Source: Microbacterium hydrocarbonoxydans
GTDB lineage: Bacteria > Actinomycetota > Actinomycetes > Actinomycetales > Microbacteriaceae
Direction of reading: 5' to 3'
Assembly: GCF_011752045.1 (NCBI RefSeq)
Contig: NZ_JAAKXW010000003.1
Location: forward strand, 124,001-188,000
DNA: 64,000 nt
Part shown: positions 41,062-49,928 of the stretch, piece after piece
How positions within the stretch are numbered: position 1 is the stretch's first letter
How the letters are laid out: the number at the start of each line of letters is the position of its first letter
Made by a program: the position numbers and the translations under genes
The notes under the pieces: model-generated
Seen by the model: the letters and a program-made list of their open reading frames with translations, nothing else
Told to the model about the DNA's origin: nothing
Databases searched by the model: none

Positions 41062-42356
41062 CCGCCGAATCGGTCGAGGAGCCCACCGGCATCCGCCGTC
41101 GCCTCCATCCTGCGTGGATCGTCGCCCTCATCGCGCTGATCGCGCTCATCGGCGCCGCCGGGTTCCGCGCGGCCCCGGGCGTCCTCATGGTGCCCCTGCA
41201 GGAGGAGTTCGGCTGGACCACCGCCGAGCTCTCGCTCGCGGTCACCGTGAACCTGCTGCTGTTCGGGCTCACCGCCCCGTTCGCGGCGGCGCTCATGCAG
41301 CGCTTCGGCATCCGCGCGGTCACCGTCACCGCGCTCCTCGTGATCGGAGCCGGTGCCGCGCTGAGCGTGCTCGTCGCCTCGCCGGCGCAGCTCATCCTCA
41401 CCTGGGGCGTTCTCATCGGACTCGGCACCGGTTCGATGGCGCTGGTGTTCGCCGCGACCATCACCGACACGTGGTTCGCGACGCGACGCGGGCTGGTCTC
41501 CGGGGTGCTCACGGCGGGCAGCGCCACCGGGCAGCTCATCTTCCTGCCGATCATCGCCGCAGCCGCCGACGACCTCGGCTGGCGGACGGCGTCTCTCATC
41601 ATCGCCGGCGGCGCGCTCGCGGTGGTCCCGCTGGTCTGGATCTTCCTGCGCAACCGCCCGAGCGACCTCGGCGTCGGGCGCTTCGGGGAGGAGCCGCCGG
41701 TGACGGCATCCGCTCCTCCGGCGCGCGGCAACGCCTGGGGAGCGGCGGTCCTCGCCCTCACCACCCTGCGCGATGCCGCCCGTACGAGGACGTTCTGGGC
41801 GCTGGCGATCGGCTTCGCGATCTGCGGCGCGACGACCAACGGTCTCATCGGCACGCACTTCATCCCCAGCGCCCACGACCACGGAATGCCGACCACGACG
41901 GCCGCGGGGCTCCTGGCCGTCGTCGGCGTGTTCGACATCGCCGGGACCGTGCTCTCCGGCTGGCTGACCGACCGGGTGAACCCGCGCATTCTGCTCGCGG
42001 CATATTATGCGCTGCGCGGCGTGAGCCTGCTGTTCCTGCCGACTCTGCTGTCGGCCGAGGTCCGGCCGAGCATCGTCGTGTTCATCGTGATCTACGGGCT
42101 CGACTGGGTGGCGACCGTACCGCCGACCATCGCCCTGTGCCGGGAGGTGTTCGGCACGCGCGGACCGCTCGTGTTCGGCTGGGTGTTCGCGGCGCATCAG
42201 GTCGGCGCCGGCATCGCCTCGGTGCTCGCCGGACTGGTCCGCGACCACACGGGCCAGTACACGATCGCCTGGTTCGCCGCAGCCGGACTCTGCGCGGTGG
42301 CCGCGGTGGTCAGCGCGAGCATCCACCGGCATCCGGCGACCGTCGCGGCGCCCTGA
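41058..42356 (+). CDS. MFS transporter (monocarboxylate/oxalate-formate-like group)
   Basis: 432 residues with about twelve membrane helices. The first helix block (AAGFRAAPGVLMVPLQEEFGWTT) and the loop GTRGPLVFGWVFAAHQVGAGIAS resemble the OFA/MCT-like major facilitators. The GTG start overlaps the HxlR stop (GTGA), so the pair is one regulated unit, probably exporting the compound sensed by HxlR. The substrate is unknown. Confidence 0.9.
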   Translation: MTAESVEEPTGIRRRLHPAWIVALIALIALIGAAGFRAAPGVLMVPLQEEFGWTTAELSLAVTVNLLLFGLTAPFAAALMQRFGIRAVTVTALLVIGAGAALSVLVASPAQLILTWGVLIGLGTGSMALVFAATITDTWFATRRGLVSGVLTAGSATGQLIFLPIIAAAADDLGWRTASLIIAGGALAVVPLVWIFLRNRPSDLGVGRFGEEPPVTASAPPARGNAWGAAVLALTTLRDAARTRTFWALAIGFAICGATTNGLIGTHFIPSAHDHGMPTTTAAGLLAVVGVFDIAGTVLSGWLTDRVNPRILLAAYYALRGVSLLFLPTLLSAEVRPSIVVFIVIYGLDWVATVPPTIALCREVFGTRGPLVFGWVFAAHQVGAGIASVLAGLVRDHTGQYTIAWFAAAGLCAVAAVVSASIHRHPATVAAP

Positions 42357-42417
42357 CCAGCCGCGCCGGGGCGCCGACTGCACCCGAAGTCGCCGAGCGC
42401 ACGTCCTCTCGACGCGA

Positions 42418-42450
42418 ACTTCCCGTGCACTCGGCGAGTACACGGGAAGT
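42418..42450. terminator. Bidirectional hairpin terminator between convergent genes
   Basis: ACTTCCCGTG and CACGGGAAGT enclose a nested ACTC-GGC-GAGT, giving a 14-bp stem with one mismatch and a three-base loop. It lies between the MFS gene (plus) and the amino acid ABC operon (minus). Confidence 0.7.
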
Positions 42451-42476
42451 CGACGGGAAGAGCGGATGCCGCGGCG

Positions 42477-43205
42477 TCAGAGCACCTTCGAGAGGAAGTC
42501 CTTCAGGCGCTCGTTCTTCGGGGCGCCGAACAGGTCGGCGGGCGGAGCGGCCTCGACGACCACGCCGCCGTCCATGAAGACCGTGCGGTCGGAGACCTCG
42601 CGGGCGAAGCCCATCTCGTGGGTCACCAGCACCATGGTCATGCCGCCATCGGCGAGATCGCGGATCACCTGCAGCACCTCGCCCACCATCTCCGGGTCGA
42701 GGGCGCTGGTCGCCTCATCGAAGAGCATGATCTCGGGGTCCATCGCCAGGGCGCGCGCGATCGCGACGCGCTGCTTCTGCCCGCCGGAGAGGGATGCCGG
42801 CTTCGCACCGGCCTTCTCCTTCAGCCCGACCCGGTCGAGCAGCGACAGCGCCCGCTCGCGAGCCTCTGCCTTCGACATGCGGCCGAGCTCGATCGGTGCG
42901 AGGGTGATGTTCTCCAGCACGGTCATGTGCGGGAACAGGTTGAAGTGCTGGAACACCATGCCGATGCGCTGGCGCACCTCGTCGAGTTTGACGCTCTTGT
43001 CGGTGAGGTCGACGCCGTCGATGACGACGTGGCCCGACGTGGGCTCCTCGAGCTTGTTGAGGCAGCGCAGGAGCGTGGACTTGCCGGATCCCGACGGGCC
43101 GATCACGGCGACGACCTCGCCGTCCTCCACGGTGAGGTCGATGCCCTTGAGGACCTCGTTGTGCCCGAACGACTTGTGCAGGTTCTGCACGGCGATCTTG
43201 CTCAT
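42477..43205 (-). CDS. Polar amino acid ABC transporter ATP-binding protein
   Basis: 242 residues, GlnQ-like ATPase. Walker [10 protein letters not shown], the signature LSGGQ, Walker [13 protein letters not shown] and the switch His (LVTHEMGF) are all intact. It energises uptake through the fused SBP-permease encoded just upstream. Its ATG overlaps the stop of that gene by four bases (ATGA). It is the only ABC ATPase in the window. Confidence 0.95.
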   Translation of the reverse strand: MSKIAVQNLHKSFGHNEVLKGIDLTVEDGEVVAVIGPSGSGKSTLLRCLNKLEEPTSGHVVIDGVDLTDKSVKLDEVRQRIGMVFQHFNLFPHMTVLENITLAPIELGRMSKAEARERALSLLDRVGLKEKAGAKPASLSGGQKQRVAIARALAMDPEIMLFDEATSALDPEMVGEVLQVIRDLADGGMTMVLVTHEMGFAREVSDRTVFMDGGVVVEAAPPADLFGAPKNERLKDFLSKVL

Positions 43206-44671
43206 GCGTTGAACTTCCTCTCCAGGCGGTTCGCGAGCAGCGTCAGCAGCGTGATCACGACGAAGTAGATGATGGCGACGATCGTCAGCACCTGCGCCGA
43301 CAGGTACGTCGAGGCGATGATCTGGCGCGACTGGAAGGTCAGCTCGGCGAGGCCGATGACGCTGATCAGCGAGGTGTCCTTCAGGGTGATGATGCCCTGG
43401 TTCACGAACGACGGGATCATGATGCGGAACGCCTGCGGAAGGACGACCTTCTGCATGGTCTTCCAGTGGCCGAGGCCCAGCGATCGGGACGCCTCGTTCT
43501 GACCGGGGTCGACGGCCTGGATGCCGCCGCGGATGATCTCGGTCATGTAGGCGCCCGTGTTCAGCGAGAGGGTGATCGCGCCAGCGACGAACGGGTTGAA
43601 CGTCAGCCCGGGGAACAGCTGCGGGATCGCGAAGAAGACGAAGAACGCCTGCACGAGGATCGGGGTGCCGCGGAAGACGAACACGTACGCGGTCGCGAGC
43701 CAGCGGAACAGGAAGAAGCCGGAGATCCGGCCGAACCCGAACACGATGCCGAGCACGAATGCCGCGACGAGGGCGACGATGGTCGCGAGGATCGTCAGCC
43801 AGAGGCCGTTCATGAGCGCCGGCCAGTACTTCACCGCCACCGAGAAGATGTCGGTCGGCTGGGCGGATGCCTCGCCGCTCAGGTAGCTGTCGACGATCTC
43901 GTCGTACTCGCCGGAGGCCTTGAGGTTCGCCAGGCCCTCGTTGAACATCTCGATGAGCTCGGGGTTCTGGCCCTTGTTCACCGCGAAGCCGTACTCGCCG
44001 CCGAGCTCGGGCTCCCCGACGAGACGGAAGCCGGAGCCCTGCTGGATGCCGTAGGCGAGCACCGGGAAGTCCTCGAAGTAGCCGACGGCCTGACCGGCCT
44101 TGACGGCATCCACCATGTCGGTGGTGTCCTGGTACGGCGTCACGACGAAGCCGTACTCGTCCTGGTTCTCCTCGGCGAAGGTCTGCCCCTGCGTGCCGGT
44201 CTTGACCGCGACGGTCTCGCCGTCGAGGTCGTCCAGGGACTGGATGTCGCTCGAGTCGAGGACGCCGAGCTGGATGCCGCTGGTGAAGTACGGGTCGCTG
44301 AAGTCGAAGGTCTTCTGGCGCTCCTCGGTGATCGACATGCCTGCCATGACCGCGTCGACCTGGTTGGCCTGCAGCGCCTGGACCGCGGCGTCGAAGCCGA
44401 GCTGGCGGATCTCGACCTCGAAGCCCTGGTCCTCCGCGATCGCGCGAAGCAGGTCCATGTCGATGCCGACGAGCTCGCCGTCGGAGTTCGTGAACTCGAA
44501 GGGCGCGAACGTGGTGTCCGTGCCGATGATGTAGGTCTCGCCCTCGGCGGACGCGACGGATGCTCCGCCGAGCAGCGCACCGGCGGCGACGAAGGCGGCG
44601 AGCGCCGCGGCGCCGGCAGCGCGGCCGAGCCGGCGCATGCGCACGATCGCAGGGAAGGGATTTCGGATCAC
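43202..44671 (-). CDS. Fused amino acid binding protein and permease (polar amino acid ABC transporter)
   Basis: 489 residues. A signal/anchor helix is followed by a family-3 solute-binding domain at about 40-270 ([21 protein letters not shown]) and then a HisM/GlnP-type permease domain at about 285-485 with its EAA-like loop ([25 protein letters not shown]). The binding domain is therefore tethered outside the cell to the channel, as in GlnP of Gram-positive bacteria. The GTG at 44671 follows GAGGAG. The ligand is probably glutamine, glutamate, arginine or a related polar amino acid; I cannot choose. Confidence 0.92.
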   Translation of the reverse strand: MIRNPFPAIVRMRRLGRAAGAAALAAFVAAGALLGGASVASAEGETYIIGTDTTFAPFEFTNSDGELVGIDMDLLRAIAEDQGFEVEIRQLGFDAAVQALQANQVDAVMAGMSITEERQKTFDFSDPYFTSGIQLGVLDSSDIQSLDDLDGETVAVKTGTQGQTFAEENQDEYGFVVTPYQDTTDMVDAVKAGQAVGYFEDFPVLAYGIQQGSGFRLVGEPELGGEYGFAVNKGQNPELIEMFNEGLANLKASGEYDEIVDSYLSGEASAQPTDIFSVAVKYWPALMNGLWLTILATIVALVAAFVLGIVFGFGRISGFFLFRWLATAYVFVFRGTPILVQAFFVFFAIPQLFPGLTFNPFVAGAITLSLNTGAYMTEIIRGGIQAVDPGQNEASRSLGLGHWKTMQKVVLPQAFRIMIPSFVNQGIITLKDTSLISVIGLAELTFQSRQIIASTYLSAQVLTIVAIIYFVVITLLTLLANRLERKFNA

Positions 44672-44866
44672 GACGGATGCTCCTCGGATCGGATGGGGGA
44701 CCGGATGGTCGTGTCGACCCTCCACCCTAACGGTCCGCGCAGATCGCCCCGGTTCCGCGCATCCCGGTATACCTGCGGTTTCGCGTAATGAACGCCCCTC
44801 GTCCGCGTCTCCCCCACGGAGGCGTTCACGCCCCGATCCCCTCGCACATCATCCAGGAGCGCACAC

Positions 44867-45202
44867 ATGTCCACACTGGCGATCCAGCACCACATCGCCG
44901 GCATCCTCGTCCCGTTCGGAGTGACCGGAGCGGTCATCGCCGTCGCCGGCGCGCTCCTCGCCGCTGTCGCATTCGCGATGCGAGGCGCGGAGTTCGGCGG
45001 CGTGGCCTCCGCCGTGTGGGTCTGCGGAGCGATCCTCAGCGCCGCTGCGGGGTACGCGGGCGACTGGGCACCCCTCATCGTCGCTCTCGCCCCCGCGCCG
45101 CTCGCCGCGGCCGCCTTCGGCATCCGTCGTGCCCTCGCGGCGCGGGTGCCACTGCCCACGCTGGTGCCGGTCGACACCGCGACCACGCCGCTCCCGGCCT
45201 GA
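44867..45202 (+). CDS. Small membrane protein of unknown function
   Basis: 111 residues with three or four hydrophobic segments (ILVPFGVTGAVIAVAGALLAAVAFAM; VASAVWVCGAILSAAAGYAG; LIVALAPAPLAAAAFGI). AGGAG precedes the ATG. No family is recognised. It is followed 21 bases later by a small DNA-binding-like gene in the same direction, and the two are probably co-transcribed. Confidence 0.7.
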   Translation: MSTLAIQHHIAGILVPFGVTGAVIAVAGALLAAVAFAMRGAEFGGVASAVWVCGAILSAAAGYAGDWAPLIVALAPAPLAAAAFGIRRALAARVPLPTLVPVDTATTPLPA

Positions 45203-45223
45203 CACGGAGGAGACGGACAGCCC

Positions 45224-45520
45224 ATGCACGCGCAGGCCGGCACCTACATACATGTGCGCGCCCTCGAGGCGTTCCGCGTCCGTGCGGGGCTGTCGCGGAG
45301 CGAAGTCCTGAGCCGCGCGGGCATGACCGACGAGTATCTGCTCGCGCGCCTGCGCCGCGAGGAGATGTTCACCCTCGAGGACACCCAGCGGCTCGCCGAG
45401 GCGCTCGGAACCACCGCGCAGGAGCTCGCCACCAAGACGAAGCTGTTCCTCGCGGCGGACAGGATCCACGCGGATTGCGCCGCGCCGGCATCCGGACGCG
45501 GCGAACGTCGGGCCGGCTGA
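45224..45520 (+). CDS. Small helix-turn-helix (XRE-like) protein
   Basis: 98 residues. Residues 12-70 fit a Cro/C1-type helix-turn-helix (EAFRVRAGLSRSEVLSRAGM, then LEDTQRLAEALGTTAQEL), although the recognition helix is not typical. GGAGGAGA precedes the ATG. It is paired with the small membrane protein gene upstream. What it regulates is unknown. Confidence 0.7.
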   Translation: MHAQAGTYIHVRALEAFRVRAGLSRSEVLSRAGMTDEYLLARLRREEMFTLEDTQRLAEALGTTAQELATKTKLFLAADRIHADCAAPASGRGERRAG

Positions 45521-45529
45521 GCGGCGCCG

Positions 45530-46072
45530 TCAGGCCGCCGCGGGGGTCTCGATCCAGTAGCGGCGCAGCATCGCGTGGCCGCGCTCGCTCTGATCGCTGA
45601 CGTCCTGCAGCACGCCTCCGGCGCCCTCGATCGTCCTGGCCGAGGCGACGTTCTCGTCGTCGCAGGTGACCAGCACCCGGTCGAGGCCGATCTCGCGGGC
45701 GCGCGCGAGGGCGAGCCGGAGCGCCGCCGAGGCATGGCCCTGACGGCGGCGCGACGGACGCACCGCGTAGCCGATGTGCCCGCCGGCCTCGCGGAGCCAC
45801 TCGTTCAGCTCGTGACGGAACGAGAGGAAGCCGAGGAGCTCCCCGTCGTCGACGATCCAGTAGAGGTCGTTGTGCACGGAGCCCTCCGGCAGGGCGGCCG
45901 AGGTGTCCGCAAGCAGCTCCGCCTTCTCGATGAGGGCGTCGAGCGTGGACCGATCAGGGGTCACCGGCGCCTGCATCCCGGACCCGTCGATGTGCACCCC
46001 GCCGAACTCGGCGACGGCCTCCGCCCAGCTGTCGAAGAGGTCGGTCGTCGGGCGGATGAGGGCGATCGTCAT
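45530..46072 (-). CDS. GNAT family N-acetyltransferase
   Basis: 180 residues. The acetyl-CoA binding region is [33 protein letters not shown] (R-x-x-G-x-A type loop), followed by VTCDDENVASARTIEGAGG, typical of GNAT proteins close to YdhI/RimJ-like sets. The ATG at 46072 was preferred to an upstream in-frame start because the domain begins there. The substrate is unknown. Confidence 0.85.
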   Translation of the reverse strand: MTIALIRPTTDLFDSWAEAVAEFGGVHIDGSGMQAPVTPDRSTLDALIEKAELLADTSAALPEGSVHNDLYWIVDDGELLGFLSFRHELNEWLREAGGHIGYAVRPSRRRQGHASAALRLALARAREIGLDRVLVTCDDENVASARTIEGAGGVLQDVSDQSERGHAMLRRYWIETPAAA

Positions 46073-46309
46073 CACCTGAGCACACCACACCGTCGCCCGG
46101 CGCGCAAAACGCGGTCTGCACCCGCGGCCTGATGCGTGCATGCGTTCTCGCGTGCGTGGTCAGGAGAGCATCCGCGCAGCGCCGGCGCGATGCGCCTTCG
46201 ACCTCGCGCGGTGGCGGGAGCCCACTTCTGACCGCGCACCGGACCGGCGACGAGGCTCGCGGCTCCGAGGCAGGTGGCTCCGAGGCTGGCGCCCCGCGAG
46301 GCGCCCGCG
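46073..46309. other. Intergenic region with no supported gene
   Basis: 237 bases between the GNAT gene and the DHA2 exporter gene, both on the minus strand. It contains a short direct repetition of GGCTCCGAGGC around 46261-46293 but no supported coding sequence, RNA or clear terminator. Confidence 0.5.
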
Positions 46310-47800
46310 TCAGCGGGCGGCGGATGCCGGGCGGCGGAGGAACAGCACGGCGACCACGCCGAGCAGGATGAAGCCGGCCGGCAGCAGCATGGTCTGCGCC
46401 ATCGCATCGGAGAACGGGCCGGCGACGGCATCCGGGAGCCTGCCCTCACCGAAGCTCCCGGCCGGGTCGGCAGCCGCCGGAAGGTGGGCCTCGATGCGGT
46501 TCTGCATGAACGCGGCGATGGCGGCCGAACCGAGCACAGAGCCGATCGTGCGGGTGGTGTTGTAGATGCCCGCACCCGCACCCGCCTGCCGCGGCGGCAG
46601 GTTGCGGGTGGCCGTGGTGGCGAGCGGACCCCACATTCCGGCATTGCCGACCCCGAGGATCGCCGAGGGGATGAGCATCCACATCGTGTCGGTGCCGGTG
46701 TTCATCATCATGGCGAAGAGGAACAGCGAGGTCGCGACGAGGATCAGACCGGGCACGAGCAGCACTCGCGGGTCGGCCCGGTCGAGGACCTTGCCGGCGA
46801 TCGGCGAGAGCACGCCGGCGGCGACGGCCATCGGGATGAGCAGCAGGGCCGACTCGGTCGGGCTGAGGCCTCGAGCGGTCTGCAGGAAGAACATCAGCGG
46901 CAGCGACTGCGCCGTCACGGTGAAGCCCACGGTCGCGATCGCGACGTTCGACCAGGAGAAGTTGCGGTCGCGGAACAGCTCCATCGGCACCAGCGGCTCG
47001 TTCTTCGTGCGCGCCTGGTACCAGAGGAACAGAGCGAGCACGACGGCGCCGGTGACGATGAGACTCCACACCGAGATCGGGCCCCAGATGACGCCCCAGT
47101 CGTAGGTCTCCCCCTCCTGCAGGCCGAAGACGATGAGGAACAGCGCGATGGCGCTGAGGAAGACGCCGGGGATGTCGAAGCGGTGCGGGTGGGTCTCCAG
47201 CTTCGGCACCAGCATCCAGGCGAGGACGAACCCGACGACGCCGATCGGCACGTTGATGAAGAAGATCCACTCCCAGCCGGCGCCGTCGACGAGGAAGCCG
47301 CCGGCCAGAGGGCCGACGAGCATCGCGACGCCCGAGGTGCCGCCCCAGAGGCCCATGGCGGCACCTCGGCGCTCGGGCGGGAACGTGCGGGTGATCACGG
47401 CCATGGTCTGCGGGGTCATGCAGGCGGCGCCGAGTCCCTGCACCGCACGGGCGACGATGAGACCTTCGAGGGTCGTCGACAGGCCGCACCACAGCGAGGC
47501 GAGCGTGAAGATCGCGAGGCCGATCAGATAGATGTTCTTCGGGCCGAACCGGTCGCCGAGGCGTCCGGTGATGAGCAGCGGCACCGCGTAGGCGAGAAGG
47601 TAGGCGCTGGTGACCCACACGACGTTGTCGAGGTTGTTCGTCTCGGGGTCGAGGGCCGTCTTGATCGCAGGGTTCGCCACGGAGACGATCGTCGTGTCCA
47701 CCAGGATCATGAAGAACCCGATGACGAGAGCCCAGAGGGCGGGCCACGGACTCGTCGGGCGCAGGAAGGAGCCGGTGTCGCTGCTGACGGGGGAGGTCAC
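46310..47800 (-). CDS. MFS drug exporter, DHA2 family (EmrB/QacA type)
   Basis: 496 residues with about fourteen membrane helices. The first helix block (FMILVDTTIVSVANPAIKTAL) carries the DHA2 motif D1, and the family loop motif GRLGDRFGPKNIY is intact. These proton-driven pumps export drugs or other toxic compounds. The GTG at 47800 is preceded by TAGCGT and six bases, so its message is probably leaderless. No regulator gene is adjacent. Confidence 0.92.
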   Translation of the reverse strand: MTSPVSSDTGSFLRPTSPWPALWALVIGFFMILVDTTIVSVANPAIKTALDPETNNLDNVVWVTSAYLLAYAVPLLITGRLGDRFGPKNIYLIGLAIFTLASLWCGLSTTLEGLIVARAVQGLGAACMTPQTMAVITRTFPPERRGAAMGLWGGTSGVAMLVGPLAGGFLVDGAGWEWIFFINVPIGVVGFVLAWMLVPKLETHPHRFDIPGVFLSAIALFLIVFGLQEGETYDWGVIWGPISVWSLIVTGAVVLALFLWYQARTKNEPLVPMELFRDRNFSWSNVAIATVGFTVTAQSLPLMFFLQTARGLSPTESALLLIPMAVAAGVLSPIAGKVLDRADPRVLLVPGLILVATSLFLFAMMMNTGTDTMWMLIPSAILGVGNAGMWGPLATTATRNLPPRQAGAGAGIYNTTRTIGSVLGSAAIAAFMQNRIEAHLPAAADPAGSFGEGRLPDAVAGPFSDAMAQTMLLPAGFILLGVVAVLFLRRPASAAR

Positions 47801-47806
47801 GGCGCC

Positions 47807-47812
47807 ACGCTA
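47807..47812 (-). promoter_or_regulatory. Probable -10 box for a leaderless DHA2 exporter transcript
   Basis: TAGCGT on the minus strand, six bases, then GTG at 47800. Confidence 0.45.
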
Positions 47813-47860
47813 CACCTCGGGTCCGACGCCGGATGCCGTCAGGGCGCGGGACGGATGCCG

Positions 47861-48409
47861 TCAGGCCAGCGCCGCCGCGAGCTGAGCCGCGGTGAGGGGG
47901 CGGTCGGCGTAGACGAGGCGCATCACGTCGGGGTCGGGGTTGCCTGCGTCGGGAGCCCGATGGACGAGCTCGAGTCCCAGCTTCTCGGCGACGTGAGCGG
48001 AGGCGCGGTTGTGCTCGACGAGGAAGGCGATCAGCGGGCGCTCCGGTGCGATCGCCCGTGCCCGCGCCACGGCGGCCTCCGCGAGCTCGGTCGCGTAGCC
48101 CTTCCCGTGGTGGTCGGCGGCGATCCGGTAGCCGATGTTCCACACCTCGCCGCCCAGCAGGGTGCAGCCGCCGTTGCCGATCATCTCGCCGGTGCCGCGG
48201 AGGCGGGCGACCCATGATCCGAGGCCCGCTGCGTTCCAGCTGCGCTCCCAGCGCCCCATCATCTGCAGGGTCGGCGTCGTGTCGATGTGCCGCAGGCTCG
48301 GGAAGTGCGTCCAGACCCGCGGATCGTTCTGGATCGCGAACACCTCGTCGAGGTCGGCCGGCACCGGCCGGGACAGTCGCAGCCGATCGGTGAAGGTGTC
48401 CGCCGTCAT
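47861..48409 (-). CDS. GNAT family N-acetyltransferase (RimJ/RimL-like)
   Basis: 182 residues. The acetyl-CoA loop is HHGKGYATELAEAAVARA, and the flanking strands (WNIGYRIAADH and FLVEHNRASAHVAEKLGLELV) match the ribosomal-protein-acetyltransferase-like group. The ATG at 48409 is preceded by TAGCCT and six bases. The substrate is unknown; a small molecule or a protein N-terminus are both possible. Confidence 0.88.
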   Translation of the reverse strand: MTADTFTDRLRLSRPVPADLDEVFAIQNDPRVWTHFPSLRHIDTTPTLQMMGRWERSWNAAGLGSWVARLRGTGEMIGNGGCTLLGGEVWNIGYRIAADHHGKGYATELAEAAVARARAIAPERPLIAFLVEHNRASAHVAEKLGLELVHRAPDAGNPDPDVMRLVYADRPLTAAQLAAALA

Positions 48410-48415
48410 GCCACC

Positions 48416-48421
48416 AGGCTA
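48416..48421 (-). promoter_or_regulatory. Probable -10 box for a leaderless GNAT transcript
   Basis: TAGCCT on the minus strand, six bases, then ATG at 48409. Confidence 0.5.
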
Positions 48422-48519
48422 TGCGGCGCCGCGGACACCGCGGCTCTCGCGGGCCGGGGCGGCCTGGTGGGGCGGGCGGCCCCCGGTAGGGTCGGAGGCA
48501 CGGACCCGGGGGAGTCGTC

Positions 48520-49902
48520 GTGACGAGGATGAGGAGCGGACGCCGCGTGCGCCGCACAGTTGCCGCAGCCATACTGACCTGCGGCGTCGGCGTGATGGCC
48601 CTCACCGGATGCGGCCCCGTGAACGCCGGCAGCGCGGCGGCGGACGACATCGAGGCGCAGTTCTCGGAAGCCGATGGCGTCGCGTCCGTCGAGGCGAGCG
48701 GATCCAACGACCTGCCCTTCGTCGGCAGCGTCGAGGCCACTGTGACCGCGGAACCCGGGCTTTCCGCGGACCGGATCGACGCGATCGCCGAGGATCTCGC
48801 CGGCCACATGTCGGCGAGAGACGGCATCGGCTGGTCCGTCACGCTCGTCGCGGATGCCCTCACCGTCGGCATGACCATCGACGATGCTGAGCGCGCACTG
48901 CGCCTGGACATCGCGCGGGAGCTCGCGGAGCATCCGCACGCCGAATCGGTACGGGTGGCCGTCGCGTACGAGGATCCCGTCGTCCTGGTCGAGGTCGATG
49001 CCCCGGAAACCCTGTCGGAGGCATACGCCCTGGCCAGGGCCGCCGTCGACCAGATGGACGTCGACGGCTACGACACGAACGCGGGCGCTGTCAGCGGCGA
49101 GTTCACGATCGACGACGAATCGCGGGACGGTGAGGAGACAGCGATCCAGGTGCCGCTGCGCATCTTCGATGCCGTTCTCGCACGTTTCCCACTCACGTCG
49201 GCGACAGTCACCCCCGAGGAACTGGAGCTTCGTGCGGCGAGCGAGGAGGACGTCCCTCAGCTCGAGGCGCTGGTCACCACGATGCCCGTCCCCGAGGAAC
49301 TCGAGATCGAGATCCAGGGCGGCAGGACGACGCTCGCTCCCGATGCGAGCGCCGCCGCAGATGCCGTCGCCGCAGCACTGCGCGAAGTGAAGGAGGTGTC
49401 GGAGATCAGCGCCTCGGGCGACTTCGTGAACATCGTCGTCGACTCGATCGACGACGCCTCCACCGTCCTCGCCGCGATCGAGAAGTCCCCCGACTTCCTC
49501 TCGCTCGGCGGGTTCGGCGTGCGCGATCCCTCACTGTCGTTCCGCGTGTTCGACCGGCCCGCCGAACTCGCCGCGACGCTCGCGATCGCCGAAGCGGCAT
49601 CCGTTCTCCCCTCGCTCACATCGGTCGATGCATCGAGGTACGACGAGAGGCCCGCGCCTTCCCTCCAGCTCCGGTTCGACGGCGCGACCGAGGAGATGCT
49701 GGCAGCGTTCGCGACGACGATGAAGCCGGCACTCGTCGCCGGCGGCTGGGACGTGTGGCTCAACGCCGACGGCTTCGTCGAGTCTTTCCGCGCGGAGGAT
49801 CGGATCACCCTCGAGGAGCCCGTGACCGGGGACCGGGAGCAGGACGAGCAGCGGTTCGCGGACACCCTCGTCCGCACGTGGAACGACGCCGCGACATCAT
49901 GA
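48520..49902 (+). CDS. Lipoprotein of unknown function with repeated alpha/beta segments
   Basis: 460 residues. An arginine-rich signal peptide ends in the lipobox ALTGC near residues 28-32, so it is anchored outside the membrane. The mature protein contains several similar segments that begin with a strand such as GVASVEASGSNDLPF or EVSEISASGDFVNIVVDS and continue into a helix, suggesting three or four copies of a small ferredoxin-like or BON-like fold. I recognise no named family. GGGGGAG lies before the GTG. It lies directly upstream of purC, whose promoter falls in a duplicated sequence at its stop codon. Confidence 0.75.
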   Translation: MTRMRSGRRVRRTVAAAILTCGVGVMALTGCGPVNAGSAAADDIEAQFSEADGVASVEASGSNDLPFVGSVEATVTAEPGLSADRIDAIAEDLAGHMSARDGIGWSVTLVADALTVGMTIDDAERALRLDIARELAEHPHAESVRVAVAYEDPVVLVEVDAPETLSEAYALARAAVDQMDVDGYDTNAGAVSGEFTIDDESRDGEETAIQVPLRIFDAVLARFPLTSATVTPEELELRAASEEDVPQLEALVTTMPVPEELEIEIQGGRTTLAPDASAAADAVAAALREVKEVSEISASGDFVNIVVDSIDDASTVLAAIEKSPDFLSLGGFGVRDPSLSFRVFDRPAELAATLAIAEAASVLPSLTSVDASRYDERPAPSLQLRFDGATEEMLAAFATTMKPALVAGGWDVWLNADGFVESFRAEDRITLEEPVTGDREQDEQRFADTLVRTWNDAATS

Positions 49903-49928
49903 ACAGGCGCCGCGACATAATGAACTGG
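49887..49928 (+). repeat. 21-bp tandem duplication at the lipoprotein stop and purC promoter
   Basis: Two adjacent 21-base copies (49887-49907 and 49908-49928) begin CGCCGCGACAT and differ at two positions. The first contains the TGA stop of the lipoprotein gene. The second carries CATAAT in place of CATCAT, creating the -10 box of purC. Confidence 0.8.
49916..49921 (+). promoter_or_regulatory. Probable -10 box for a leaderless purC transcript
   Basis: CATAAT, six bases, then the GTG start of purC at 49928. Confidence 0.5.

Noticed and set aside
46132..46565. Small plus-strand open frames around the DHA2 gene end
   Set aside because: No ribosome binding sites, Arg-rich translations, and overlap with the real exporter gene on the other strand.
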